Shown here piece after piece: positions 1 through 10,735 of a stretch of 64,000 nt of DNA. The stretch spans positions 132,719,612 to 132,783,611 of the forward strand of contig OY821519.1 of the NCBI GenBank assembly GCA_963682025.1. The letters are read 5' to 3'. This DNA comes from Cordilura impudica. Lineage: Eukaryota > Arthropoda > Insecta > Diptera > Scathophagidae. Every line of letters starts with the position of its first letter. The first letter of the stretch is position 1. The notes under the pieces were generated by a model. The model did not search any database. It worked only from the letters and a program-made list of their open reading frames with translations, and was not told the DNA's origin. Made by a program: the position numbers and the translations under genes.

Positions 1-521
1 AGAGTTACGGAAAAAATGGACGTGATAAAACCAATGGGCGTGGTACCCACCATACAAAATAAATATTAAATGTCATATATCTAGAGTACTGTAATAGATG
101 AAATCTTGAGACTTTGTGCGAGTTCATAAGTTATCAACGTTAGTACTCGAAAAAAATGGACGAATCCGATCAGTGGGCGAGGTACCTCCCATGCAAAGAA
201 AATATATAATGTCATATATCAGAAGTACTGTAACAGTGAAAGCCTTGGAACTTTGTCTGAGTTCATGAGTTATTAATATAAGTGATCCCATAAAAAAATG
301 AGCGGGATTGGACCAGTGGGCGTGGTACCCCCCATACAAAGTAAGTATTTAATATAATACAACTGGAGTACTATAATAGTGAAAGTCTTGCGACTTCGTT
401 TGAGTTTATAAGTTTTAATGGGCGTGGCACCTCCTATACAAAAATAGTTTTTTACAAAACGTATTCCCTACTTTTTATTTCGTTACGAGGGGTATAGCGA
501 AGCGCATCGGGTTGCTGCTAG
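1..521 (+). mobile_element. Helitron, 3' part with tandem ~145-bp units (cut by window start)
   Basis: Three and a half degenerate units of about 145 bp follow each other, each with a GGGCGTGG(T/C)ACC block, a CATACAAA block and a TCATAAGTTAT-like block. The last unit passes into GGGTATAGCGAAGCGCAT and ends in CTAG (518-521) followed by T. GCGAAGCGC can form a small hairpin just before the end. The same units and the same end are found in reverse orientation in the complete element at 51441-52909, which has a Helitron-like A-TC...CTAG-T structure, so this is read as the 3' part of another copy. The 5' end lies outside the window. No protein is encoded. Confidence 0.75.
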
Positions 522-779
522 TTAGAAAAAAAAATTGTAATCTTATATAATTTAGCTTTTGAAAATAATGATACTACTACTACTACAAAGTAACTGTGTT
601 AAAATGGTAACCGTACTCAAAAGTGGTTATAATATTGAGTTTCAGATATAGGTATCAAGGATTGACACAGCGAAATTTAACACTCCTTACTTTTTTTTTT
701 TATAATAACTCAAAAATTAATGAAGATATTTTTAAAATCCATATCACATAATGGAAACTTAATTTTATTTTTTTATTTT
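522..779. other. AT-rich spacer
   Basis: No gene is seen. A run of about ten T at 692-702 may be the copied poly(A) tail of the minus-strand LINE that begins just to the right. Confidence 0.4.
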
Positions 780-978
780 TAAATAGTCAATGGATGAATT
801 TAAGTACATTATTAAATTTTGTTTTATTACATTTCGTGGCAGTGAAAAATCTATGTATAATATAAGTTGTTAAAATCGCAACACATCCTCCTGAGTGGAT
901 CCGCAAGAGCGTAGTTTGATCGAAAAATTTAACGTTTAGTGGTTCGAAATGTCTTACAAAGCGTTGAGGAACATTAAA

Positions 979-1746
979 TCAAATTTTATTTAAAAGAAAT
1001 TCAGAGCTGACTTCAATTTGAAGTATATTGATCACAAACGAAACTTTCAGCAGGATTCTAGGACTTTTTAATGTCGGCAATTTTATTAACGCAAGCCTGT
1101 CCGAGTACGGTGGCAAACAGAGAGCAGGATTCCAGGGATCGAGAAATTCCTTTGTCCAACGTTTGATGAAAGCCTTGTTGACAGTCAAGGTTATGTGTGG
1201 TATAAAATTAAGTTTTTGATCAAGAAGTATACCAAGATCAAGAAATGTATCGACCAATTCTAGTCGGTATCCTCCCAATGAATAAATAACAGTGATGAAG
1301 TTATTTCTGAAAAAACGCATGCATTTACATTTTTTTATATTAAGATCCATTAAGTTCTGATTGCACCACAAAAAGAAGTTGTTAAAATCTGATTGAAGGT
1401 AGGCATGTTCCGCATATTGATTGTAGTAGGAGAAAATTTTCACATCATCAGCGTAAATTAGAATATTACTGAAGTTTATAACTTTGGGGATATCATTCAT
1501 AAAAAAAAGAAAAAAGAATTGGTCCAAATGGCGGGCTTGAGGAACGCCAGAAGTACAGGTGAAATATGTAGAGCTTTTATTTCTAAAACGAATAATTTGC
1601 TTTCTATCCGTGCGATATGACTTTGTCCAATTTAAACTGAGAGGTGATAATCCAAGTAAATCTACCTTTAAAAGTAACAGTCGATGCCTTGCTAAAATCT
1701 GTGTAAATAACATTAGTTTTGATTTTTTTTTCAAGCAAAAAGCCAT
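979..1746 (-). pseudogene. LINE reverse transcriptase fragment (palm domain)
   Basis: A 255-codon frame covers the central part of a non-LTR reverse transcriptase. It has the TSGVPQ motif at about residues 65-70 and the catalytic YADDVKIF motif at about residues 97-104; the two aspartates of the active site are kept. Downstream comes the thumb with a DLGILLD stretch. GSxLGP, which normally follows SGVPQ, is altered to ARHLDQ, and a run of F residues replaces part of the palm, so the protein is not expected to work. Its natural continuation upstream lies beyond the MITE, at 2327-2587. It is part of the LINE at 780-3640. Confidence 0.8.
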
Positions 1747-1751
1747 TATTA

Positions 1752-2322
1752 CCCTGCTATCTCACATCACACTGCAACTGTGAAATCGTTGTGTACGTAA
1801 TATCAACGAAAAATTGTTCGAATTAGTGGAATCCATCGCCATTAACATTTGTGTTCACGCATCTGACTGCAATCTCATCTTGAAAATGTTGTCGAGGCGT
1901 AAACTTGAGAAAATTTATTTACTTCTCTTTCTTTTTTTTTAAATAGAGTTACCGAGTTTATTATATAGGCACATGTTTGAGGGAAAATGTTTACATTTAT
2001 TATTACTAGTATTATTTTAATAATAGTTAATAATATTTATGCTCTATAATTAACAAAGTTGCGTTTTTATTTGCGCATTTCAAGAAATAAATCATAATAA
2101 TACATTTAACAAGTTAAAACTTTAATTACAATTTTGCAGAATCCAGTAAATTTGCATTAAATTTATAACAGGGTAACATTAGTCATATTTTGTGGCAGCG
2201 AGTACTCGCGAGAAAAATTTGTTGACATCAGTGTGACCACTACGCAAAATGTGTGAGTATTAGCAAAAAATGTGAGTTTATTGAGCTTTTCGAACTTGCA
2301 GTGTGATGTGAGATAGGGGGGG
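1752..2322. mobile_element. MITE, 571 bp, TTA target duplication
   Basis: Inverted ends share CTATCTCACATCACACTGCAA (left, from 1757) and its complement on the right (to about 2316), with C-rich extensions at the outer edges. TTA stands on both sides (1749-1751 and 2323-2325), as expected for PIF/Harbinger-type insertion into TWA. It interrupts the reverse transcriptase of the LINE, whose coding sequence resumes on the other side. The interior codes for nothing recognisable. The superfamily is inferred from the target site only. Confidence 0.75.
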
Positions 2323-2326
2323 TTAA

Positions 2327-3084
2327 TTATAGTTGTAAAATGAAGAAAATTTGATGTAGTAGAACAGCCCTTCCGAAAGCCATGTTGAGCTGGTGATAAT
2401 ATTGAAGAAGCATAGTGACATAGGACATCAGTAATAAATTTTTCAAAAAGTTTCGGAGTCGTACTAAGTGTGACAATACATCGATAATTGAAATTTCTGA
2501 CTTATCTCTAGATTTGTATAGCGGAATTACAAAAGAATCTCTCCAGAGCTTTGGAAAGTATCCATATATTATGGATGCATTATACAAATGGGCTAAAGGA
2601 TTAGCTAAAGATGAAGCACAATTTCTCAGGATACAGCTAGGAACGCCGTTAGACCCACAATTGTATGAAACCTTTAATTTTTGAAGACTTTTGCGAATGT
2701 CGAAAGTATCTATGTGAAGATTTGATAAGTGTATTCTTTGGAGTCGTCGTATTGATCGTTTGAATAACTGCTTGCAAAAAAATTCGCAAACATATTGCTA
2801 ATAACATCATCATCACCAAACTCAAGATTATTAAGTTTCATAACAGATGGATATCCACTACATTTTCTTTTCGAATTTACAAAGTTATAAAATGATTTCG
2901 GATCCATTTTAAAAAAGTTTTTAATTTTTTCTAAATAATTGTGGTACAAAGAATTGTTGAGCATATTATAATCCGCACGACCGACAGAGGATTTGCCATA
3001 ATCATCAAGCAACCCAGATTTTTTATAATTGTTTGTTGCTCCCTGGAGGACCAGTATGTTTATAAACAGTTCCCTATGGTACAC
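2327..3084 (-). pseudogene. LINE linker and reverse-transcriptase finger fragments
   Basis: Two frames (2710-3084 and 2327-2587) carry the region between endonuclease and reverse transcriptase and the first RT blocks. Visible motifs are DPKSFYNFVNSKR, typical of Jockey/CR1 LINEs before the RT, and W-R-D-S-F-V-I-P-L-Y-K-S, the finger motif before the usual NYR block. The NYR block itself is lost to a frameshift. The right-hand fragment (3172-3357, residues HLLDFVFVNDRDD) is the end of the endonuclease domain. These pieces belong to the same LINE copy as 979-1746. Confidence 0.7.
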
Positions 3085-3644
3085 ATTTATCCATAAAAGT
3101 ATGAATAGTATTATAAAAGTTTTCGAGCATTCTATTGACTGGTATTTGAAATAAGATTATAATAAAGTGCATCATAATTTGTTTGTTTTTTGTTCAGGCT
3201 TACTATCCAAAATAAAATTACAACTGATTTCAATAGTGGGGTGATGAAGATCTTCAGGTAGAGTTATGGGATTTGAACGAGTTACAAAGCAATCATCACG
3301 GTCATTAACAAACACAAAATCTAGCAAATGGCGATTCGAATTATGAACACCACTCATTATGTAAAGGAAAAGGTCAAAAATTACATTTAAACATACATCA
3401 TCAAGATTTTTAGTTACAAACGGAATTAAATCAGGAGCATCGGATGAGTAATTCCATATAATTGACGGTAAAGACAGCTACAACAAATACTAAGTCGTTG
3501 GATTCTGCAAGAAGTGTTATGGTTTTTATGGCCTACGCATGTTTTGCATAAAGAGATACATGAGAACAAGGTGGGATATAGGAGCATGTTAAAAATAATC
3601 TTTTGTGTTTGAGCTTTATAACAATGCAAGTTAACTTCGGATTG

Positions 3645-3990
3645 AAAGAGGCATGAAATAGCTATAAGAACACCGCCACCATTACGGTCATTCCTATTGC
3701 ATCGAAAAATTTAATAATTATTATTTTTGATATATCAAAATATAAAAGAAAAATTTCAATTTTCAAAGACAATCCGTCGAATAATGGCAACTTGGTTTTT
3801 ATAATCAGCTTTTGCACACCTAAATTTCCCAATTTTTTTTTCAAATGTTGTCCAAATTATAATTTTTTTTTTTTTTTTGACTAGTGGCTACTTTATATGT
3901 TCTTTACAGCACTTGTATCATGTGGGACTCAAAATTAGTTGATGGACCTTAAATAAAGCGGTTTGGAGAATTGTTGCTTTTCGATACATA
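3645..3990. other. Unassigned AT-rich spacer with poly-T
   Basis: No gene is recognised. A run of about 16 T is at 3864-3879. TA at 3989-3990 is the target site of the neighbouring mariner. Confidence 0.4.
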
Positions 3991-4536
3991 CGAGGGCGGT
4001 CCCAGAACAACCCGATCTGACAAAGAAAACACAATAAATTTGGGAAAAATTTTCTTTATATCTCAACATAATCTCCACTTAAATCGATACATTTTTGCCA
4101 GCGATAATCAATAGCTTCGATACCCTGTTCATAGTAAGACTTGTGTAGCTCCTGAAAAGAGCCATCAACCCCAGACTCTAACTATTAATTGTTGGCAATT
4201 CTTTTAACACCGAGCCATTTTGTTAAGAAAATAATCCGAGATAATAAAGTGCGTGATGAAGCAACTCGAACTTTAATTTATGGATTTCGGCCATCGTAAT
4301 ATTGTGAAACAACAATTTCTATGAAACAGCAATTTCATTTTCGGAAAATGCGGTTTTTGTTCCTTAATTTTGCCACTTAAACGCTGCATTAAGTTTACAT
4401 AATACTCGCTACTGATTGCGTTACCTTTTTGAAGATAATCGTGACCAAACGCGGCACCCTTCATGCGGACAGCTTTCTCATCTCCAAATTTTCTGGGGCT
4501 GCCCATGTATATAACGTTTTTAAATATTAATAATTA
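3991..4536 (-). pseudogene. mariner transposase, 3' half, with 3' terminal repeat
   Basis: The terminal repeat CGAGGGCGGTCCCAGAA starts at 3991 next to a TA. Reading the minus strand from 4506, the frame at 4506-4273 holds the middle of a mariner transposase (K-G-N-A-I-S-S-E-Y-Y, then K-P-H-F-P-K). Further left, in other frames, come a KWLG block and the C-terminal ELHKSYYEQGIEAIDYRW-like block. At the second catalytic aspartate the expected HQDNAP reads HRNCCF, so the catalytic residue is lost. The 5' half is absent; the fragment stops at the Helitron at 4537. The terminal repeat matches that of the deleted mariner at 41735-42339. Confidence 0.8.
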
Positions 4537-4883
4537 CTAGCAGATTCCAGCCCTCGAAATTCGAGTGCAAATTCTAGGAAATTTTATCTTTTCATTAAAT
4601 AAACACCCTAAAGGTATACTAATCAATTATAGCCAATTCACATATCAACACAAAAAACAAACTCAGTTTTATTACAAACACATTAACAAGTTTAATAAAC
4701 ACACACATAGCATTGTATAATTTTATGTATGTGTAATAACGGAAGAAATGTAAAAATCTGTAAGTCTGCAAAACGGCTAAAAGGAAATACCTTCCAAATA
4801 ATATACGTTTGGTCAAAATCGGGATAAAACGGTAGAAAAAAACATCGGTCACAAGAAATCGCCTAGCCTATTAATATTATAGA
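4537..4883 (-). mobile_element. Short non-autonomous Helitron (copy A)
   Basis: On the minus strand it starts with TCTATAATATTAATAGG after A and ends with CTAG before T. The palindrome CTCGAATTTCGAG lies about 15 bases before the end, giving the hairpin-plus-CTRR terminus of Helitrons. No terminal inverted repeat, target duplication or protein is present. It is the reference copy for the family also found at 8856, 9478, 12448, 19241, 30802 and 41015. Confidence 0.85.
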
Positions 4884-4995
4884 TTTCAGCTTAAATACAG
4901 ACAGGTAAATTGATTAAGGATGAGATAAAAACTGAACTCGTTAATTTGCCGTAATTAAGTACTGCGGTAAAAATCTTTAAAAGCCAAAACAAGTA

Positions 4996-5896
4996 AGAAA
5001 ATTATAGTCGGTCGAGACCGACTATATGATACCCTATACCATGCGTTTATAGACCCTATCTCATAGGCCCAACTAACTGGAAATAGAAAATAAGCATAAA
5101 CCAAATTTGAGTGGGGTTTTTATTAATTTTTTTGGCTGCAGATATGAAAAAGTTCATATCTGATGCTATATCTATATGGGGACTAGGCCCAAAAATGGAA
5201 CGATCCTGACTATGTTTGGTAAAGTCTCTTGTATTTTGCAAAAATATATACAAACAAAATTTGAGAAGAATCAGTGCAATATTTTTGTTTTTTGATAGAT
5301 TTAAGTGAAGATCGGGAAGCAGCTCTATAAGGGGGCTATGACTAAGAGTTGTCCCAGGGATCATTTTTAGACTGCTCATTAATGGATGTAATAAACGCAT
5401 ACAAACCCAATTTGAGTAAGATCTATATGACAATTTGGATCTTATGGCAATTTATGTCGACTTCATAGGGGTCATTTGTATGGGGGGTAGGTCTGAACAT
5501 GGGCCGATTCTCACCAATTTGAGTAAGATCTATATGACAATTTGGATCTTATGGCAATTTATGTCGATTTCATAGGGGTCATTTGTGTGGGGGCTAGGTC
5601 TGAACAATGACCGATTCTCACCAATTTCAATAGCGTTCATCCTATGGCCGATAAAAGATCATATACCAAATTTCATCAAAATATATTCATATTTGCGACC
5701 TGCAGTTTGATTGCAAGGTTTACATGGACACACAGACGGACGGACGGACACACGGACAGACATCGTTAAATCTAATCAGTTAGTGATTCTGATTCGATCG
5801 GTATAATTAAAGATGGGTCTAGGTCAAATATTTTTGGTAGTTGCAAACAGCAGCACAAAGTCATTATACCCAAGCCACATAGTGTTTTTTTTTTTT
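4996..5896 (+). repeat. TATAGTCGG repeat, copy R1, with internal tandem duplication
   Basis: The copy opens with a palindrome, TATAGTCGGTC...GACCGACTATA (5003-5026), then GATACCCTATACC, runs through about 0.8 kb without coding capacity, passes a GGAC-rich segment (5729-5760) and ends near CATTATACCCAAGCCACATAG, where other copies continue to TGGTATAGGGTATAA. A 107-bp block is duplicated in tandem (5411-5517 and 5518-5624). I do not know the class of this repeat; the outer GATACCCTATACC and GGTATAGGGTAT are inverted relative to each other, which suggests a DNA element, but no transposase is seen in any copy. Confidence 0.8.
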
Positions 5897-7109
5897 TGAA
5901 ACTACCCAGGCAAAAAAATGTTGCCAGAACGTTTGCGTTGAATTTTATCCTGCAACGTCTGCATTTCAAAAACTTTGCCAAGGGGTTGCAAACAAGTATT
6001 TTAATAGAGATTTATGTATTTTTAATTTCAAAAGCATTTGTACTGCGAAAGCACTCAAAGCATCTCAAATCAGTGTTCTGTTTGTTTACGATCGGTAATT
6101 TCGTCCTGGCCAGTAAATTCGTTAAATTGTAATTAGTGCTTAAACTAATTTATTTAATGTTATTTAAATTGGAATCCCTGCAGGGTCTGTAATCAAACTT
6201 ATTCCTCATTCCCTATCCCCATTTATGACTCATAATTGCAACACATGTTTCCATTTGTCATTTTTGCTAACAACTCAATTACATGCCACATTCATCTGGA
6301 TTCTTTCATGCAAACAATGATGAATTCCAATTAATGCCACAACATGACTGAATAGAAAAAATACATATTTCTAAGTTTAACATATAATCAACGCCTTTTT
6401 CTTCAACGACAGCGTATTCAGCCGTGTGGAAGAACTTAATCTTTAAGCAGCTCGTAGTTTAAAGCTGACAATCAATTTTGTTCTATTTAAAAAAGGGTTA
6501 ACCATAATAAAAGAAATAAATCAAAAAAATTTAAAGGAAAGTATCCTTAGACAAATATAAAAAAATTTTAAGATAACTTTGGAAGTTCTAAGTCAATAAA
6601 GGTTTCGATAATGGTCTATACATTCCAAAGCACTTTTGAAAATTTATAATCATCAGATTCTAAAAAACATTTCGTTCCAAAAGTATTCAGCGACGTTTTG
6701 TAGAAAATTGAATTAACAATTTATTTCTTCTTAATTTGTAGCCTAAATTAATTGTTTAGTTAAAAAAAATATTTATTTCATTCGAATAGTAAAAAAAAAT
6801 ATGGAAATTATTCGATAAATTTTTAATGGAATTATTTGTTTGAAATCTACCACAATGTCAGAGCCTACGCACAGTATCAGATTTGGCCATTTTAGAAGGA
6901 CTAAAGTCTGTACTTTGAAAACTTTTAAAGGTACGCTTCTTTTTTGAAAAAATGGGCGAAATCGGGCAACTGCCAAAAATATATTTTTTTTTATTATATA
7001 ATAGTATTTACATTATTTTTTCCAAATCAGAGCCATCAGAGTCATCATTATAAACATCTGGCTCTTTTGGCAATGCCAAAACTTTAGGAGTTAAAACATG
7101 TTTTTTAGT
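5897..7109. other. Spacer without recognised gene
   Basis: AT-rich sequence with no convincing coding region, repeat or RNA. Short open stretches at 5896-6132 and 6773-6976 have no recognisable domain and are not called genes. Confidence 0.4.
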
Positions 7110-7900
7110 TTTCGGATTTTTTTAGTTTAGGGGATCTGTGATATCAAAAGTCTATGCAATAAATCAGTATTTGCATCAACTCTAGATGTTTTTCTCGTGA
7201 GATTTAGACGATATATTCTGTTGTCTTTATTCCTAGCTTTCTGTGCTTCTTCCGATAATTGGCATATTGGAAGTATACAGTTATCTATAATTTCTTTTGC
7301 ATGGTATAGGACTATATGTACCGCCACTGGCATGAAGTACCATGAATATTTCTCTAAATAAATATTTCTTGTAATTATTGCGAAATTTTCAAAAGCTGTG
7401 GAATTTATTGCATATCCTGATGCTAAACATTCTAGAATAATGTGAAAACGTTTGTTCCTTTTTTAATGAGACTCCTTTTTTTTGGCGATGCATTTGCAAG
7501 CTCAATTACAATTGCAGCCTATGATCGCTTACCAGATGAATACAGTTGTACTGCAGCTGCTATTAACAATTCATTCGGATTGGTCACTTTCACAAGCTCT
7601 TTCGCTGTTCTTGTTTTTGTTTTTTCACAACAGTCATCGAAATTTTTCTGTCGTCTACCACCATTTGTCCCCGAAATAGACAGTTTACATAAAAAATAAG
7701 AGAAATCAATTTTCATGCAAGCCAATTGCTGTTGCATTTTAGAAACTTCAATTTTGATCTTTGAGACTTCCTTCACTTTTCCAGTATTTCATGACAAGTT
7801 TTACTAACAAAAGTCTTTAATTTTTTAAGATCAATAGTTTGATTGGATCCATTACTAACATCAAACATCGAAAATTTGTTGATGAGACATTTGCGAGTTC
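7110..7900 (-). pseudogene. Transib-like (RAG1-related) transposase, internally deleted
   Basis: Two minus-strand blocks resemble insect Transib transposases. The first (7776-7519) has the N-terminal G-R-R-Q-K-N-F-D-D block followed by a region rich in T and K. The second (about 7470-7127) has the C-terminal block: MPVAVHIVLYHAKEII, LPICQLSEEAQKARNKD, then R-K-T-S-R and LLHRLLIS. In this family and in RAG1 the segment before the NK pair carries the catalytic glutamate (EARNK in Transib, ESGNK in RAG1); here it reads KARNK. The central part with the catalytic aspartates is missing because the two blocks almost touch. No terminal repeats or 5-bp target duplication were found. The family call is from memory of conserved blocks; a related unnamed family is possible. 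Confidence 0.55.
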
Positions 7901-8769
7901 ATGATGAACTTTTGAAAAATTTTTTATAGTGTATGCAAAAAGGTGCAAAAATTATTTTGTAATCCTAATAGGTCTGGAATCAAGTGGTATTCTATCAAAA
8001 AGGATTTACTAAAAACGGCACGGAAAAGTTATCCTCACTTATTTATTACAAGGATTAATTAATATCTATATATTAATAAGTGAAGGTAAATTTTTAGTTT
8101 CCTTTTTAAGCAATATGCGGGCACGGAGGAGTGTGAAAATTGGCATAGTTATAGTTCATATGGAGGAGAAGCTGATAATGATAAAATTTATGTTTAATCT
8201 GTCTTAAAAATATATTAAATTAAATAAAATGAAATATTTATAATGATTCGGTTACACCCTGTTAATGCGCGAATGATTTAAATTATATATCAGACGCTCT
8301 GTGTTGAATTGTGAATTGCTAAAATTGATTAACATACATTTAGGCTCATTTAAATATTCATCAATTTTATATATATGTTAGAGCGACTCACTCTGTATGG
8401 AGCGAAAAAAGTGCAAAACGTGCCCCCCCTAGGTATCTACCTTGGTTTGTTTTATAACGACTTTCAAAATATTTCTGGTCTAGCGTTAACCCATTCCGAG
8501 CTGGACCGTTTTTGAAAAAGGTCTATTTTTTAGTTTTTTGAAAATATTTTCATTTTTTTCTAGGTCAACATATCCAATATGGATACAACATGATAGGTTT
8601 TTTCAAGACGCGTTAAACGGTATATAGAACATGTCCAAGCATGTCCTAACTGTTGTGATATTGAAAAAAAATATGTAATTTTTAATGGGTTTTGTATTAA
8701 AATGAGTTAATTAGAAAATCAAATTAACATTGAAAAGAATATAAATTCATTTATTTTCTACTTGTATAA

Positions 8770-9459
8770 ACTTTATGTCATCCAAAGTTTCAAAAATTGA
8801 TTTATGCACCATGCACTTATTTTGAGGCATTTGAGTTTGACAAAAATTATAAAAACTAGCAGATTCCAGCCCTCGAAATTCGAGTGCAAATTCTAGGAAA
8901 TTTAATTTGTTCATTAAATAAAGACCCTAAAGCTATGCTAATCATTTACAGCCAATTTGCAAAACAAAACACAAAAATCAAACTAATTTTTATTACAAAA
9001 ACGTTAACAAATTTAATAAACACACACATAGCATAAGTATTTTATGTATGTATTAGTAGCAACTTTAAATGCAATTTAAAATAAAGGAAAAAATTTAAAA
9101 ATCTGTAAATCTGCAAAACGGCTAAAAAGAAATACCTTTCAAATAATATACGTTTGGTCAAAATCGGGATAAAACGGTAGAACAAAACATCGATCACAAG
9201 AAATTGCCTAGCCTATTAATATTATAGATATAAATTATTTTCAAAACAAATTTCATTAATAAAATGGCTACAAAAAATTTTTTCTGTTCAAAAATTAGAT
9301 AAAACTAAACTACCAACGCAGTGCGCAATAATAGCACAATTGTTTTTTATGAGAGCACAAAATAAAAAGATTGGCCCATCCAATTATTTCAAAATAACAA
9401 TAAATGAGATTTTCGAAATATGGAATAAGGCTCTAATTCCAGTTTTAAGCAAAATTTAA
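8770..9459 (+). pseudogene. Coding remnant inside the hAT-like element, interrupted by a Helitron
   Basis: If the Helitron at 8856-9228 is skipped, one frame runs from 8770 to 8855 and on from 9229 to the stop at 9457-9459, about 105 codons in all. It contains C-T-Y-F-E-A-F-E-F-D, then AIIAQLFFMRAQNKK and an ending NEIFEIWNKALIPVLSK. The W-x-K-A-x-I-P ending recalls N-terminal regions of several insect transposase-associated proteins, but I cannot name the family. The open frame across the insertion site shows the Helitron arrived after the frame was coding. It may be the start of the element's own transposase. Confidence 0.45.
8856..9228 (-). mobile_element. Short non-autonomous Helitron (copy B)
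   Basis: The minus strand reads TCTATAATATTAATAGGC at the right edge (9228) and CTAG at the left edge (8856-8859), with the CTCGAATTTCGAG hairpin before it. It is flanked by A and T. It splits the reading frame at 8770-9459. It faces copy C about 250 bp away, in opposite orientation. Confidence 0.85.
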
Positions 9460-9477
9460 ATTTGGAGGAAGATAGAA

Positions 9478-9855
9478 TCTATAATATAAATACGCTAGGC
9501 GATTTCTTGTGACCGATGTTTTGTTCTACCATTTTATTCCAATTTTGGGCAAACATATATTATTGGAAAGGTATTTCTTTTTAGCCGTTTTACAGATTTA
9601 CGGATTTTAAAATTTTTTTCCTTTATTTTGAGCAAATTGCATTTAAAGTTGCTACTAACACATAAATAAAATTATACAATGCTATGTGTGTGTTTATTAA
9701 ATTTGTTAATGTGTTTGTAATAAAAATGAGTTTGTTTTTTGTGTTGATTTGTGAATTGGCTATAATTGATTAGCATACCTTTAGGGTCTTTATTTAATGA
9801 AAATATACAATTTCCTAGAATTTGCAATCGAATTTCGACGGCTGGAATCTGCTAG
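9478..9855 (+). mobile_element. Short non-autonomous Helitron (copy C)
   Basis: It begins TCTATAATATAAATACGC after A and ends GGAATCTGCTAG before T (9852-9855). The hairpin is degraded (CGAATTTCGACGG). It is the same family as copy B but inverted, so the two copies can pair with each other. Confidence 0.8.
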
Positions 9856-9942
9856 TGTCAATTAAATTACAATAAGAATATGCTGGAATAATAAATTTTT
9901 TAAAACGCGAAAAAAATCATGGCACTAAAGAAAACGTCTCGT

Positions 9943-9943
9943 G

Positions 9944-9972
<29 letters not shown>
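9943..9972. repeat. Poly-T tract
   Basis: About 30 consecutive T, the longest homopolymer in the window, inside the hAT-like element. It could be the copied tail of a lost retrotransposon fragment on the minus strand, or simple slippage. Confidence 0.8.
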
Positions 9973-9975
<3 letters not shown>

Positions 9976-10586
9976 TTTGATCTGAAATTTATCCTGGTGT
10001 CATTGAGAAACTAAATTCACTTCTAAATTTAATAAACTCCTCATTCTTGTTTAAATTTACTCCGGAGCAGCGTGAACAATATATTAAATTAGAAAATTCC
10101 ATTTTTTTTTTCACAGTACTGAAATATACTTGAGAAAAGAAAAATTTTGATACCAATATTGCCTATGTTTATTCACATTGTTTCCATGCCATTAGATTTT
10201 AGTTAAAACGCGAATTAATATTATTTTCAATTCAGTAATGTTTAAAAATATGTTCATTTGATTTTCTAATTGACTCATTTTAATACAAAACCCATCAAAA
10301 ATATCATATTTTATTGAATATCACAACAGTTGGGACATGCTTGGACATGTTTTATTACCGTCAAACGCGCCTTGAAAAAACTTATCATGTCATACCCATA
10401 TTGGATACGTTGATCTGGAAAAACTGAAAATATTTTCAAAAAACTAAAATATAGACTTTCTTTAAAAACGGTCCAGCTCGGAATGGGTTAACGCTAGACC
10501 AAAAATATTTTGGGAATCGTTATAGAACAAACCAAGGTAGATTTCTAGAGAGGCATTTTTTCACTTTTTTTGTGAGTCGCTCTAAT

Positions 10587-10735
10587 ATATGTGACCTTCT
10601 CCGAGAAAAGGGACCTAGTGTGTCAAAAACGGTGGATTCTGGTACCTAAAAGGGTGTAGAGACTTTAAATGCTTTTTTTCTCTCAAAACTTAATTTTCAC
10701 ACACTAGGTCCCTTTTCTCGGTGAAGGTCACATAT
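10587..10735. mobile_element. 149-bp MITE derived from the 61134-63148 transposon
   Basis: Ends are ATATGTGACCTTCTCCGAG (left) and its near-perfect complement (right); inner terminal sequence GAAAAGGGACCTAGTGTG is shared by both. The left half continues with GGTACCTAAAAGGGTGTAG and the right half begins ACTTTAAATGC; both blocks occur in the same order at the two ends of the 2-kb transposon at 61134-63148. It is therefore an internal-deletion derivative. The target duplication is hidden by AT repeats. The hAT-like element at 8379-10584 sits in its left edge and duplicated ATATATGT there. Confidence 0.85.

Larger units (their letters stand above)
780..3640 (-). mobile_element. Juan/Jockey-type LINE, decayed, split by a MITE
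   Basis: Read on the minus strand from about 3640 leftwards, the pieces follow the order of a non-LTR retrotransposon: apurinic endonuclease remains (3640-3400, containing a Y-I-P-P motif), linker, reverse transcriptase (2590-980) and a C-terminal tail to about 780. Many frameshifts and stops break it. A 571-bp MITE sits inside the reverse transcriptase at 1752-2322. The tail resembles the better-preserved tail of the copy at 36820-38455, so both belong to one family. The 5' end is truncated. The element is inactive. Confidence 0.8.
8379..10584. mobile_element. hAT-like element with ~350-bp terminal inverted repeats
   Basis: The ends are TAGAGCGACTCAC (8379) and GTGAGTCGCTCTA (10584). Identical 8-bp duplications ATATATGT flank it (8371-8378 and 10585-10592). 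The inverted arms extend about 350 bp each and share blocks such as AACCCATTCCGAGCTGGACC (left) and its complement (right). An 8-bp duplication and a YARNG start are usual for hAT transposons. Between the arms are the remains of a reading frame (8770-9459) and two short Helitrons in opposite orientation (8856-9228 and 9478-9855). A poly-T run at 9943-9972 is also inside. Confidence 0.8.

Noticed and set aside
8379..10584. Foldback made by the two inverted Helitrons alone
   Set aside because: The inverted arms at 8379-8740 and 10240-10584 are outside the Helitrons and have their own ends and target duplication, so the Helitrons are secondary.
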